Notes under the pieces: generated by a model
Told to the model about the DNA's origin: nothing
What the model saw: the letters and a program-made list of their open reading frames with translations, nothing else
The model's database searches: none
Source of the DNA: Sipunculus nudus
Taxonomy: Eukaryota; Annelida; Sipuncula; Golfingiida; Sipunculidae
NCBI GenBank assembly: GCA_026874595.1
Contig: CM049316.1
Location: 11,834,839 to 11,898,838, forward strand
Length of the DNA stretch: 64,000 nucleotides
Reading direction: 5' to 3'
Made by a program: the position numbers and the translations under genes
In this document: positions 10,196 through 21,398 of the stretch, piece by piece
Layout: the number at the start of each line of letters is the position of its first letter
Numbering within the stretch: position 1 is the stretch's first letter

Positions 10196-11872
10196 ATGGA
10201 GCAGGCAGAGTGTAATAGTCCTTTGATTTCTGAGGACATTATCGCTGAACCAATAGGCTGTGATTGTCCATTGAATAATACATCAGACTTCGATGATGCG
10301 CGCAGTTTTGAGGGATCGAATTCTGAAATTAACTCTTATGTCACGCCATTGAAATGCCTTCCAAAGGACATTTTTGTGAAAGAACTGCTCATTTCGACCA
10401 AAAGTAATGAGGAATTGCTTGAGAAAATACGTATGGATCTGTTCATAGAGGCCCGTCAAAATGACAATTTCCCAAATGGTACTTTGGTCAAGAGAGTAAG
10501 GCCTCGTACATTACGGGGGGAATCCATCGTATCGAAATTAGCAAAAGATTGTTTTGCCCTATCCGCTTTCTTGGAAGGTGGCCCGATTTGTGATATACGT
10601 GATATTATAAGTAGTTCGAGACAGCGGTGCGACAGTGTTGCGTCCCAAAAAGATCGCAGGTTACAAATATCTGGTTCTCAGCAGTCTGTGTCCAATATGG
10701 CCTCTGGTGATGGTTCAGGAGGGGTCGGTGACAATTGTGACAGGTTTGTCGCTGAAATGATGGCTGCAATGAAATCTGATATACAAGTACTTAAAGGTCA
10801 GGTGCAAGAGCACCAGAAGCGTTTTGACTTAAAAGTTGCACCAATGGAAACTGCTATTGCTAGTATCAAGTCTGAGATGGAAAAATTAACTGATGCAAAT
10901 AAAAAGTTAAAACAAACGCAAAAACGAATCGATAATACATTACAGGGTATGTCATCAGACTTAAATTCATTAAAAGAAGAAGTGAAAATGCATAATAATT
11001 CCCACAAGTCATCTCTGAATGATATGAAAACAGATGTGGTTAGCTTAAAACAAGAACACGACGAAATAGAATTAATGGTTAGTCAGTTGCAGGCGCCTCC
11101 CAGTGATACAAGGGAGCAAACCAATATTGACATCAGTGCGCTAAAATCTGAAATGAAACGTATTCGGCAGCTGATGCATGATATGAAAGATGAAAGTGAA
11201 AGGTTCCATATTTTGACAGATTCTAACTCGGAATCAATTACTTGGTTGAGGAGCCACATTCTTTCAGCCGAGAAAGTCATCGGTCAGTTAAAGCGAACTG
11301 GTATTTCGTATGCATCGGTTACTGCCAACGTACAATGTAGTGGGACTGATAGTCCACGCAACTCAACTGATGAAACTACCAATAATCAGGTTCCGGAAAC
11401 AATTAATTCTCAAAGAAATATGACCGCTCATGCATCAAATAGCGGGAATACAGAACAACCTGCTACAAATGTTTCGGAGAGTGAAAATGTGGTTCAACAA
11501 AATCAGACTTCAGTGAATTCTCCTCAAGATAGCCCTGTGCAACAACAAAGTGCAACAGAGGTCCGTCCGTCTCCTGCCAGTAATATACCGGTCGTGACCC
11601 AACGACTATTGAGAAGACGTGTCCGTGTACAGCGTTACGACGACGTATTCACCTATTATGTGGGGAATGTCGGTGAAGGTGTCGATCAGGAGAAAGTTGC
11701 TTCATATATCAGGAGAAGAGGAGTCCTTCTGGTGCATCTCCGTTTACTTCGTAGCAGATATTCCGGAAACGTAGGCGCCAAGTTGATCATACCATCCAGT
11801 GCCAGGTCTGCCGTAGAAGCTAGTGACTTTTGGCCTCATGGGACTTACGCCAGAATCTGGCGTGAAAGATGA
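10196..11872 (+). CDS. LINE ORF1 protein, copy 2
   Basis: Intact 558-codon frame with the same start context (CACATGGAGC), coiled-coil core and C-terminal domain as the copy at 2492. Two residue changes are visible, both in the Ser/Asn/Gln-rich linker after the coiled coil. Being intact in an otherwise dead element is consistent with recent duplication rather than selection. Confidence 0.85.
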   Translation: MEQAECNSPLISEDIIAEPIGCDCPLNNTSDFDDARSFEGSNSEINSYVTPLKCLPKDIFVKELLISTKSNEELLEKIRMDLFIEARQNDNFPNGTLVKRVRPRTLRGESIVSKLAKDCFALSAFLEGGPICDIRDIISSSRQRCDSVASQKDRRLQISGSQQSVSNMASGDGSGGVGDNCDRFVAEMMAAMKSDIQVLKGQVQEHQKRFDLKVAPMETAIASIKSEMEKLTDANKKLKQTQKRIDNTLQGMSSDLNSLKEEVKMHNNSHKSSLNDMKTDVVSLKQEHDEIELMVSQLQAPPSDTREQTNIDISALKSEMKRIRQLMHDMKDESERFHILTDSNSESITWLRSHILSAEKVIGQLKRTGISYASVTANVQCSGTDSPRNSTDETTNNQVPETINSQRNMTAHASNSGNTEQPATNVSESENVVQQNQTSVNSPQDSPVQQQSATEVRPSPASNIPVVTQRLLRRRVRVQRYDDVFTYYVGNVGEGVDQEKVASYIRRRGVLLVHLRLLRSRYSGNVGAKLIIPSSARSAVEASDFWPHGTYARIWRER

Positions 11873-11889
11873 TGATTAAGTAGAATTGC

Positions 11890-14800
11890 ATGGACAGTGA
11901 CATAACATCCTTTCATTATATCATGAATACTAGATTGTCCAAGTTAAAATCATTTAATATTTCATGCTTCAATGTGCGTGGCATAATGCCTAGTATGCCA
12001 TATCTTTGTGAATATTTAGAACTGCATAAGATCCATATTTGTGGTATTAGTGAACATTGGTTATTTTCAGATAATTTGCATTATTTTAAAAGTATTCACC
12101 GAGATTATGATGTTTATGCTAAGGCTGATAATTCTCTGAACCCATTGGACCCCTATAGACGAGGCAAGGGTGGTGTAGCCATTATGTGGCATAAATCACT
12201 GAACGGCATGGTGTCGCCAGTATTGCTGGATAAAGATGAGGATAGAGTCATAGGCGTGTCAGTCAACTCTAATACAATGTTGGGTATATTCTATATTTTT
12301 AATGTGTATTTGCCCTGCTCCAAATATTCGCTCAACTTGTTTAGAATGTATGTAGCGAGATTATATGAATTGTTTTATGAACATTCTACCAAAGGAACGG
12401 TATTGTTTATCGGGGACTTTAACTGTGACCTGTTAAATGAATCTAATTACCAAATGCGACAAAGAAAGTTGCTGTTGTCAGCTTTTCTCCATGACATTGG
12501 ATACTTCTCACCGGAACTCCATAAAGGGATTAGTAGTCCCATTTACACATTTGATCCTTACATGAATGGCAGAAATTGTTCTCTAATCGATTATACCTTT
12601 CTACCGGAATGTAAAAAAGATCTTATTTCAGAGAGTTATGTATCTTCAGATGAAGCGCTTAATGTGTCAGACCACTTTCCGGTTAAATTATCTCTGGATC
12701 TTGAATGTGATATGATCTCTAACCCTCCTATACAATCAAACAGATTAATGTTTAATTGGGGTAAACTGACTGGATCGTCCGTGAGCGAGTTGTATACGCA
12801 TCCTTTAACCACATTGCTGGATACAATTCATAAACCAGAGTTAGACATTTGCACCAAAAAAGAGGTCTGTGAATACTACAGGACTTTAGTCAACTGTATT
12901 TTAAATGTATCTCTAGAGGGGGTACCTCGCAGAAAATATTCCAGGTTCCTCAAACCAGAGTGGCGCAAAGAGTTAAAACCTTTCCATGACATGATGCGAA
13001 CTAAAAGACGGGCGTGGATCGCTGATGGTAGGCCTCGTACCTATACATATACTTCCTTTAAGAAATATAAGGACTCTAAACGTGAATTTAGGCGCCAGTA
13101 CCGTTTATATGTTTGCCAAAGAGAGAGGGATTTGTTTGAAAAGATCGATAGAGAAGGAGATGTGGATATGACTAAATTTTGGTGTATGATTAAGAGACAG
13201 AGACGAAAGAAATGCGTTCTTACAAGCGAGATATTATTTGATGGGAATTGCTATAGAAATCCGGAAGACATAGCCAATGGTTGGTCCAATTATTTTTCGT
13301 CGTTATATAGTCCTCAAGAAAATGATAATTTTGACATTAATCATAAAGTTTATATTGAGAAATTATTAACTGATTATATAAAATCTTCTTTTAGAAATAT
13401 CGATGACACTTTAGATAGAGATATAGAGATTTCCGAGGTAAGCAATGCAGTGAAGGACCTGAAACGTAACAAAGCAGGTGGCGTGGATGAGCTCGTTAAT
13501 GAGCATTTCATATTTGGTGGATACCACTTGATAGAACATCTTACTTATTTATTTAAAATTATTTGGAAGCTAGAGTATTTTCCTGGTGAAATGAAACAAG
13601 GTTTAGTTCTAACCTTGCTGAAATGTCCCCAAAAAAAAGCAGATTCTCCCGATAATTATCGGGGCATTACTTTGCTTCCAGTCATTAGTAAAATATTTGA
13701 TAAAATTATGTTGACCCGTATTCAAGGTTGGTTAGTCCAGCAGAATTTTAATTTTCCTGATCCAATGCAGTGCGCCTACCAAAGTGGCCTTTCATCTATT
13801 GATGTTTCTTTTATCCTTCAGGAATGTGTGTTATACAATATTGAGCGAAACTCAAGGGTGTATTCATGTTTTCTCGATACTAAGAAAGCCTTTGATGTCG
13901 TCTGGCACCAAGGACTCTTTGTAAAGTTGTATAAACTGGGTATAAGAGGAAAGGCCTGGAGAATCTTGATTAACACTTATACTGATTTGAAAAGCGCCGT
14001 GCTTTATGGCGGCTTTCAGAGTAAATGGTTTCAAGTAAAACAGTCCGTCAGACAGGGTAGTGTGCTTGGCCCATTTTTATATTTAGTCTACATAAACGAC
14101 CTTCTTCTTAATTTGAGAAAATCTAGAAATGGTGCTCTTATAGGCAATATATACGTTGGTTCACCGTCATTAGCCGATGATATTTCTCTGTTGTCCACCT
14201 CGCCAAATGGACTGCAGCGTATGCTAGACATATGTTATGAATATAGCAGGCAATGGCGTTTTACCTATAATAGTGAGAAGTCGGTTATATAAGTATTTGG
14301 TTCTGGTGATAAGTCCATGCAGAGGTTTTCATGGAAACTTGGTAATTCCCCATTGAGACGTGTAAACAGTCAGAGACTTCAAATTTTCACAGCATTGAGC
14401 GAACTAGAAATGCATGTAGAACAGGTAAAGGTGCATTGCTGTCTCTAGTGGGTACAGGAGTTCGTCCTAAAGGCTTGAATCCGTTAACGTGTGCTAATTT
14501 ATATCGGTCAATGGTTATACCTAAGTGTTTATATGGTTCTGAATTATGGTTTCATCTTGGCAGTACAGAATCATTATTGCTGGAGAGAATGAATCGTTTT
14601 TGTGTCAAGGTTATGCAAGGATTTAATAGAAGAAGCTGTTCTGATAAGGTTTTGTCTATGATTGGGCTCCCTCGTATAACAGCATGGATAGATAAATCTA
14701 TATTAACTTACTTAGCGAGATTATGTTGTGGTCACAGCCAGCAGCCTTCCACACAGGTCTTTCAGTATAGACTTGTCTCTCATTTAACATGCCAAGAGAA

Positions 14801-15179
14801 TTGTAAAGATGGTTATATACCAGACATTGTAAAGATTGTCAAAAGATATGGGTTATACGAGCACCTGTTAGAATATTTAGTTTCTGGTAGATTCCCAGGG
14901 AAGAACTTTTGGAAAAGCGCAATTATTAATAAAATTATTATTTTTGAAAAACAACAATATTCAAACAGAATAAAGGACCACAGAAACTTTTTGTATTTTA
15001 GTGATATTCAAGAGGACCTATTTATTCCCTCTATTCTATGGGAGACTGCGCGCCGGTTTGTCGGGTCTTATGAGAAGATCCAATATGTAGCTATGCAGGT
15101 GTTAAATCTGGATACGGAAATTGAGATAGAAGTTTTGTGTCCATTTTGTGGTATATTTTTTATTAATCTGTGGTCATAA
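11890..15179 (+). pseudogene. LINE ORF2, copy 2, nonsense plus frameshift plus truncation
   Basis: Endonuclease and reverse transcriptase motifs as in copy 1. A TTA to TAA change at 14290-14292 stops the frame after the ADD core (800 codons). The shared frameshift follows, and the third segment (14436-15179) is cut short after the CPFCG motif by the end of the element. Several residues differ from copy 1, for example Ile to Asn just before the SDH motif, Asp to Tyr, and Leu to Arg or the reverse; the ancestral state cannot be told from two copies. Not functional as read. Confidence 0.85.
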
Positions 15180-15189
15180 TAATTTTAAT

Positions 15190-15205
15190 AAACTTAGGTC
15201 AAAGT
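15190..15205 (+). repeat. Target-site duplication, 3' member (LINE copy 2)
   Basis: AAACTTAGGTCAAAGT, identical to 9893-9908. After it the sequence is unrelated to the LINE and is taken as the host flank. Confidence 0.7.
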
Positions 15206-17264
15206 ACAAGATGATTCTTGAGGGAGATAATGTCTCCAAACAAGTCCTAGTGAATCCTGTAGGAAACCTTAAATTAAGTTATAATGACCTGTAATCTAAT
15301 AGCTGTGAAATTTTAAACACCTTGACAGCCAGTCTCATATGAGTCTTAATCTTTGCTACACTAAAATTGATTAAGGAGGGTCATAAATTGAAAATAATAG
15401 ATATCATATACATATACATTCCTGTTATCAATCCTAATTTGGAACAAATTTTGCCCAAGTTTCACAATAACCTATTCATTTGAAGTTCATTAGGAATTCC
15501 ATTTTTCAATAATTTACCATTACATTTCTTTGAAATGTGCTATGCTTATCCATCTAAGATAAATTTATCTTTTGTACATGAGCCACCTATAATTATTATT
15601 TTTTTAAGCGAGTACTTTCGATTTATTTAGAGATTCACATTTTACATTCATCTGACATTTATAACTCTGCAGTTATTTGTCTTACTTTGAAAAGAAAATT
15701 CATCTGGCATACCCATTTTCTGGTCATTAGTCAACGTTTTAACAAAATTAGGCAAATTAATGCTTATAAAAGGGGCTATCAGATGTGAAACTCCCCTTTT
15801 CATGGTCTATTTCAAGTACAATTAACATAATTTCTCCATAATTATTGCATGGATTTTTTTTTATTTTTTTGTTGCATATGTTAATCTTCAATAGCTTTAG
15901 AGAAGGTGCTAGATTCGTTGGAATCATCTGTGCCATTAGTATTTTTGAAAATTTTTTATGAAGGTTTAATGATCAATTTGTGAGTTTCCTAACTTTAGCA
16001 ATAATATAAAGCATTTATTGATAAAGATGTTTCAGTTAAACGTACATCATGTGTTTTTATTATGTGAGTGAGATTAAAACCTTGGCAAAAACAAACACAT
16101 AATGGCTAAAACATTTTTTAACAATTAAACCTGGAGTCATGCTATTACATGTTTTTTTAGAGCCTGGTTTGTTCTTTAGGAGTGTCCATATAATTTATAC
16201 CGTAGTTATTAGATTGAACTTTTGAGTGTGAGAGTGACTGTAAATCTTCCTTTAATTCATTTCATCGTAAATGTATCAAGCTTTTCTGAATTTTTTACAA
16301 CAATGATAACACATCCATATCCCAAGAACAGAAATTGTTTTATGCAAATATTAGTGAACCACAACTTTTGAGAAGTATGTACATGAAGGTTAGTCTGAAT
16401 CAAAGATTCTGACAGAAATATTTTCAGCCATTTTAAAAAGAATCCCCACATATTGGAGGGGTAAGCAGAGACAGTTTTGGTTAACATGCCTCACAATGTA
16501 TTTATTATGTTATGGTTGTTTTTGTTGATAGAATGGTATTCTGGTATTTTTATTTACCAAACTATGTTTAAATTATGCTTTTATTTGATGCGAATTTTTA
16601 AGTATTGAACTTAAATCTCAATAATAATTTTCATATCATTACTTGCAAATATTGTTTTTTCATTACATTTCGCCAAAATATATTAAAAATATATATTTTT
16701 CTTAAATAAAAAGCAAATATAGAGGAAAACCTGGTAAAACAAAGTAATGTTAGTTATATAAAGGCATATCTTTCCAAAATATTTTAAGTATGGTGGTTTA
16801 CATGTCCGTTAACGTAGAAAAACTAGAGGTTTGCAATCACTCTTAGCGATAACTGAAATCTCCCATGACGCTCCACACTGAGCAATAATTGGGAATCAGA
16901 TATGGAGTCTATAAACTTGAAAATCAGGTCAAGGTCTAAAGTAAATATCAGGTGGAACCCTGCCACCTCAAACTAATATTATGCACAAAGGTCAGTTTTT
17001 GAAAATTAGCCATATGTTAGATGTAGCACAACCATGGCAGAAGAAAGAAAAACAGGTAAAATAACCCCCCTAAAAAAGGAGAGAAAAAAATATTTAATGG
17101 TTTTTCTGGGGAACCTGACAAAGTCCATACACAAACAATTGAACCAAAATATTGGTATATTAATGAACTTAACAACCCTTGTAAGCCTTGTGATGTGATC
17201 TTATAGGAGTTGGCTTTATGATGATTTTCACTTTTTTCCCCGACTTCACAACTTTCAAAGGCCA
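15206..17264. other. Gene A intron sequence, no gene seen
   Basis: AT-rich DNA with no open frame of note and no convincing exon with paired splice sites. I see no repeat of length apart from the inverted copy that begins at 17265. Confidence 0.5.
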
Positions 17265-17385
17265 TGTACAGGGGGGTTACTACTTTGAAAATTAAAAAAA
17301 TATTTTTTGTCCAACATATTTCCACCAGGTACATATTTTAAGGGGGTTAACTCATGAAGTTAGTGTGAATACCCACCCCTACTCA
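17265..17385 (-). repeat. Inverted copy of the 1198-1350 repeat
   Basis: Reverse complement gives GTAGGGGTGGGTATT ... TATGTACCTG ... AACCCCCCTGTACA, matching 1198-1350 with divergence. It would allow long-range pairing in a gene A pre-mRNA. Confidence 0.5.
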
Positions 17386-17891
17386 AAGCTACATCTCCGT
17401 CACTCCCATATATCCTTAACAATGCTTCGTCGCTAAACACTACAGGTCAATGGTAACCGTCTTTAAAAAGACTCTCATTAATTGTCGATCCCTAACATGT
17501 CTTGCCATTTCAAGTCACTCCCAGGCTACGCTTAAATGTTTGCTTAGGATATACCCTGATATTTGTAACATGTTATTTGTTAAATGCTATGTCCTGACAT
17601 AAAACCGTTCACAAACGTTATAAGGGAAGGTTGGTGGTTGTCCAATTATTAAATGGTCTGGAAAATTTATGTCAGACCGCTCATCAGACAAACTTTCCCT
17701 TATTGGCGAATCTGTGGCGGACAAAAACAAACCGCTTGAACTCAAGTCATTTATTAGTAGCGACAGTATAGTTCTTCCAGCATTAATGGTTATTTTAAAC
17801 GTTAAAGTAAAAACCTATATTGACTCGTGAAAGGATTCCATATAAATTAAACCATAATGCATTATTGCAATAATTTTTCATACCATTCCAG

Positions 17892-17942
17892 CTATCTTTG
17901 CTCAAGGGATTGTGCGAGCTTGCCGCCGCTGCTGTTAGTGAC
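17892..17942 (+). CDS. Possible 51 bp exon of gene A
   Basis: A GC-rich island sits between a TACCATTCCAG acceptor and a GTAAGTAAA donor in AT-rich DNA. It is open in phase 0 as 17 codons (LSLLKGLCELAAAAVSD, helix-like) and also open in one other frame. Phase 0/0 symmetry fits the other mini-exons, but it joins the HECT frame only if the alternative acceptor at 18269 is used for the next exon. The opposite strand here has a signal-peptide-like frame, so the strand is not certain. Confidence 0.3.
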
Positions 17943-18265
17943 GTAAGTAAACACAGAGCTTTGACACAGCAGAGTGCAGTGCTCAAAATAAATCTTATAC
18001 AGTTTTGAGAACCGTAAACCTAGTTGAACATTATACAATATGAATATTATACATTAAGCGTCAAATTATAATATTTGTTAAAATATTCGAAACATGTATC
18101 GTACAGAGGATGTTCTGAGAGCTACAAATACAAAGTTACTGTGTTAACCAGAGTAGGATGATTTATGTATACAAGAAACTTAAACCTTAGCAGTGGGCAT
18201 TTATATAATATAACAAATGTAGAAGACCTCGCTGAGAATTGAGTAGGGATTTCTTCTATTTTCAG

Positions 18266-18294
18266 GAAGAAGAAGGCGCCACCGGAGGGACAAG
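18266..18294 (+). CDS. Gene A 29 bp exon before the HECT exon
   Basis: The exon follows TTCTATTTTCAG and precedes a weak donor, GTTTGT. In the frame that joins the HECT exon it reads KKKAPPEGQ and leaves one base, and the next exon supplies two. That intron phase is the same as at the corresponding exon border of gene B (50890/52023). A second AG four bases into the exon (GAAG at 18266-18269) offers an alternative start at 18270 that changes the incoming phase to 0. The link to the upstream mini-exons therefore depends on which acceptor is used. Confidence 0.5.
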
Positions 18295-19686
18295 GTTTGT
18301 ATTCCTTTATAACTTTATCTTAAGTATGTTGGTCCTATCACCATATTTATATGGGTGGGTGTGTGTAAGCCCGGAATAACTGCAGCTATCAGCAACAAAT
18401 GTTACAGGATTATTGATCTTGCACGGTCAAGCCACAGGTAGTGATACTTATGTGGACATCTGACCTAGCTTATCTATGACAAACATGCTTGCCTGTGTAT
18501 ACCCTGTCAGCATTTAAAAGGAAGCGGCTGATTTCCTCAAGCACCTGTCTTTTATAGTCAAATAACAAAAAAAATCTAGAAAAACAAGATGAGTAGAAAT
18601 CTAATCAGTATATTTGAAAAAGAAAGACAAATTCTCTACTTACCCCAGGAAAGATCTTCAGTTACTCCGACCCATGTAAAGGTATACAGGCAAACATAAT
18701 ATATAAGTCCTTTTTCACTTACACTCAACGATTACACACTGCAGTCATTTCAGATATCCTTCATTTTAACAGCTGCTTTGTACAGCAGGTTTCTCCGGTT
18801 CTCGCCATCAGGGCTCGCACATCGCAAACAATTGTAATCAGGCTAATAAGAGAGTGGTATCGCATTGAGCATCCGAATCCGAGTTTTAAATAAGTGACAC
18901 CGTGATGGTTATGGCTGAAAATACAAAGTTTCCACTTTATTTGATTAAATATGATAACAATTGAAACTCTGACATTTGCAGAAAAGAAATATATTGAATT
19001 CTTTGGGGCATTTCAGTGGACTGACTTTACCCACGTCCCTCTAAATTTGATTGACAGTCAGTCAATTATAAGGACAGGCAACAGTTCTGTTTATGTGCCC
19101 CAGTGTTCCAAGAAATATCAATATCCTTTTTAAACATGTTCTTAATTAATTGGTGATGCGGCCTGGTACTTACTGTCGCAAGTGAAGATGCTAGCAAAGT
19201 GATAGACCCAAGCATCATTGACTCTACGTAGCTTGAAACGACGCATTTCATTGAGTAATGGTTCTGGATACGTATGAAACAGTAAAAACGAGCTTTAGTA
19301 CATTTGCTAATAGTATAAATACGAATGTGTTCAACATGCGCTTTCTTGTGCTTTGAGTTTGTCAAGTGGATGGCATGGTTTATGTCAGTACACAATAGAA
19401 TCTCCCATGCATGTTTGAAGTGTGATAGGTTAATGCTCTATAGCATTAGTATACACATGGAAAAACTGATAATTTTGGGGTATTTATACCGAAAGCTAGG
19501 GAACTTCAGACAGATTTTAAACAGGCACAGGGTCTGTGGCTTGCCTCTTTATGTTCTGGCGTATGTTTCTTTTTGATGAGATAGAATTTAGTTTTACATG
19601 GGACAAGGGACAATTACATAAACTTTAATAAAACCAGATATAAACTTTACTATTAGTAGGAAACCTTTATACTTTCATCTTTTCAG

Positions 19687-19910
19687 AGGGTGTATACCCA
19701 ATAACAATCAACGATATCCTGCAGTTTATTACCGGGGCATCACAGGCTCCCCCTGGGGGATTCAGAAAGAAGATCCAGATGCAGTTTCACGACATTGAGA
19801 AGTGTCCTCTCCCCGTCCTGTCACGGATGGAATACCAAATCTCGCTACCCCGTGGCCTCCCGCTGGCGAAGTTGGCCGACCTGATAATTAAAGGCATCAG
19901 ATCCGTTTAG
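19687..19910 (+). CDS. Gene A terminal exon: HECT C-lobe lacking the catalytic cysteine
   Basis: A CTTTTCAG acceptor is followed by an open frame to TAG at 19908-19910. The translation has the HECT C-lobe pattern: ILQFITG, then APPGGF, then QFH, then ISLP. It aligns without gaps to gene B's last exon up to the active-site loop (about 20 identities in some 65 residues). HECT ligases carry ubiquitin on a Cys in a TCxxxLxLP context. Here the aligned residue, 46 codons into the exon just as in gene B, is Met (ATG 19827-19829), in SRMEYQISLP. The protein also ends some residues earlier, lacking the GFGL-type tail whose Phe aids catalysis. It therefore should not act as a ubiquitin ligase; binding or regulatory roles are possible. 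The preceding HECT N-lobe was not found between 15 kb and this exon. Confidence 0.75.
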
Positions 19911-20172
19911 GCCACAGGTTAGGAGGCATCAGGGGATGACGTTGGTGTACGACTTCTGCTGAACGATATCGTAAAATTTATAGTATCTGTCTGGCTATTT
20001 CAGCTATTCAGCCTTTGCACCCAGCGATGATAGTTTTAGTACTAAATATAATTTAAGGTTGTATACTGTATAGAATATTTTTGTCTAGAAAAGATTTATA
20101 TGTAGTAATATAAAGGTCCAAAATTGTAAAATTTATGGTTTTATAAGGTTTCAGTAACTATATAGTATTGAA

Positions 20173-20178
20173 AATAAA
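20173..20178 (+). terminator. Candidate polyadenylation signal of gene A
   Basis: AATAAA lies 263 bases after the stop codon, with a second AATAAA at 20305-20310. Either would give a short 3' UTR. Confidence 0.4.
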
Positions 20179-20310
20179 ATATTTGAGAAGTTTAAGGGAG
20201 TTTCTTTAATTTGTAAGTTTTAATTATACATATGATCGCGTTGATTTGGTCTGAACATGACTTGGATATCTTACAAGTTTTTTTTCTAAAACGATTGGAC
20301 ACAAAATAAA

Positions 20311-21398
20311 GACAATGACTAATAACAATAATGGAGAGTAGTGTATACATTTAAAAACGACGTAAAGCAAGTGTAAAATATGTTACATTACAGTCAAAAT
20401 AATTCCATCATATAAAATTCTTGTATGTGCACTACTTGTCAAATATCACTTTCCGAAAGAATGTTTTATATCTCTGTGATATTTTCCAGTAGAAATAACA
20501 TAAATTCAGGAATTTTCAAAAGACGGAAATTTAGTTTCTATATTAAAGCTGTACTCCAGCTCGTGTTTCAAACAATTCGGTTCTTGATACGGAAGAAAAT
20601 CGGACTATAGAACAGGAGAGCTGCATATAATGCTGCTATTTAACAATGAGAATGTCAACATGATCCTGAATGGAGAAGTCTGACGCAGGAGAGCCAGCCG
20701 ATTTCCCAATAAAAGACACAGCCCTTAGTTACACCTAACACTTTAAAACGTTATCTGTGTCGAGTAGAGCGTTATTTAAGGCCCAGTTAAACCAGGGTTA
20801 GACTAAACCAAGGGATAGACTAGCTAGACACTACTTCCAACCGTGGTATGTCAGGGGCAACCGTCAAAAACAGCACGACAATTGCGTGACCTGCATCACA
20901 AGGGTTCACTGGTGGTCATGTAGAGTCGTAAATTTGGCCGTAGGGTGTTTTTCGATCTTAGTTATGTACGACAAGTTTGGTAGTTGGTTATTATAATAGA
21001 AGCCTCATAATATGTAATCCGGAAGCTACTTGTTAAGATAAATAGAAAACAAATGCAAGGACAGCCTGAGACTGTGACTAGCCGTGGTCGAAAACGGTTC
21101 GAAGCTCTGGTGTGACTACAGTCAACAAAGATTGATAATTTGATAGTTTTATTCTGTAGGAGTACTGAACTGGATTCTAAGAATAATCTAAATTGAATTA
21201 GTTCCTTATATTGTACCATAAGCCGCGTAAACTATTTATTATTAACTCACTGCGACATATTTTGGCAGCTTTCCGGAGAAGCTCGAGAGTATCCAAAAAA
21301 AACACAGTCAATTATTTATCCGGCCACCTTTGACAATATTAACTTTGAAGCATGTTACAAAAACAATTTATTTATTCTTTAACTACCTAACAAATTTC
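20311..21398. other. Intergenic, no gene seen
   Basis: No credible exon, RNA gene or tandem repeat noticed between the gene A 3' end and the TTAA element. Confidence 0.4.

Larger units (their letters stand above)
7861..15171 (+). repeat. Tandem 7.7 kb unit, copy 2 (LINE 3' end missing)
   Basis: This is the second head-to-tail copy. It matches copy 1 until about 15171, inside the ORF2 C-terminal region, and then runs into different sequence. About 390 bases present at the end of copy 1 (7468-7860) are absent here. It starts directly at the last base of copy 1's LINE, with no linker. Confidence 0.85.
9909..15189 (+). mobile_element. Non-LTR retrotransposon (LINE), copy 2, 3'-truncated
   Basis: Same element as copy 1, but lacking the last 390 or so bases, so ORF2's final segment and the 3' UTR are absent. 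It ends with a short AT-rich stretch (GGTCATAATAATTTTAAT) before the direct repeat. Loss of the 3' end is unusual for a LINE, which normally loses its 5' end. A later internal deletion is the simplest explanation. Confidence 0.8.
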
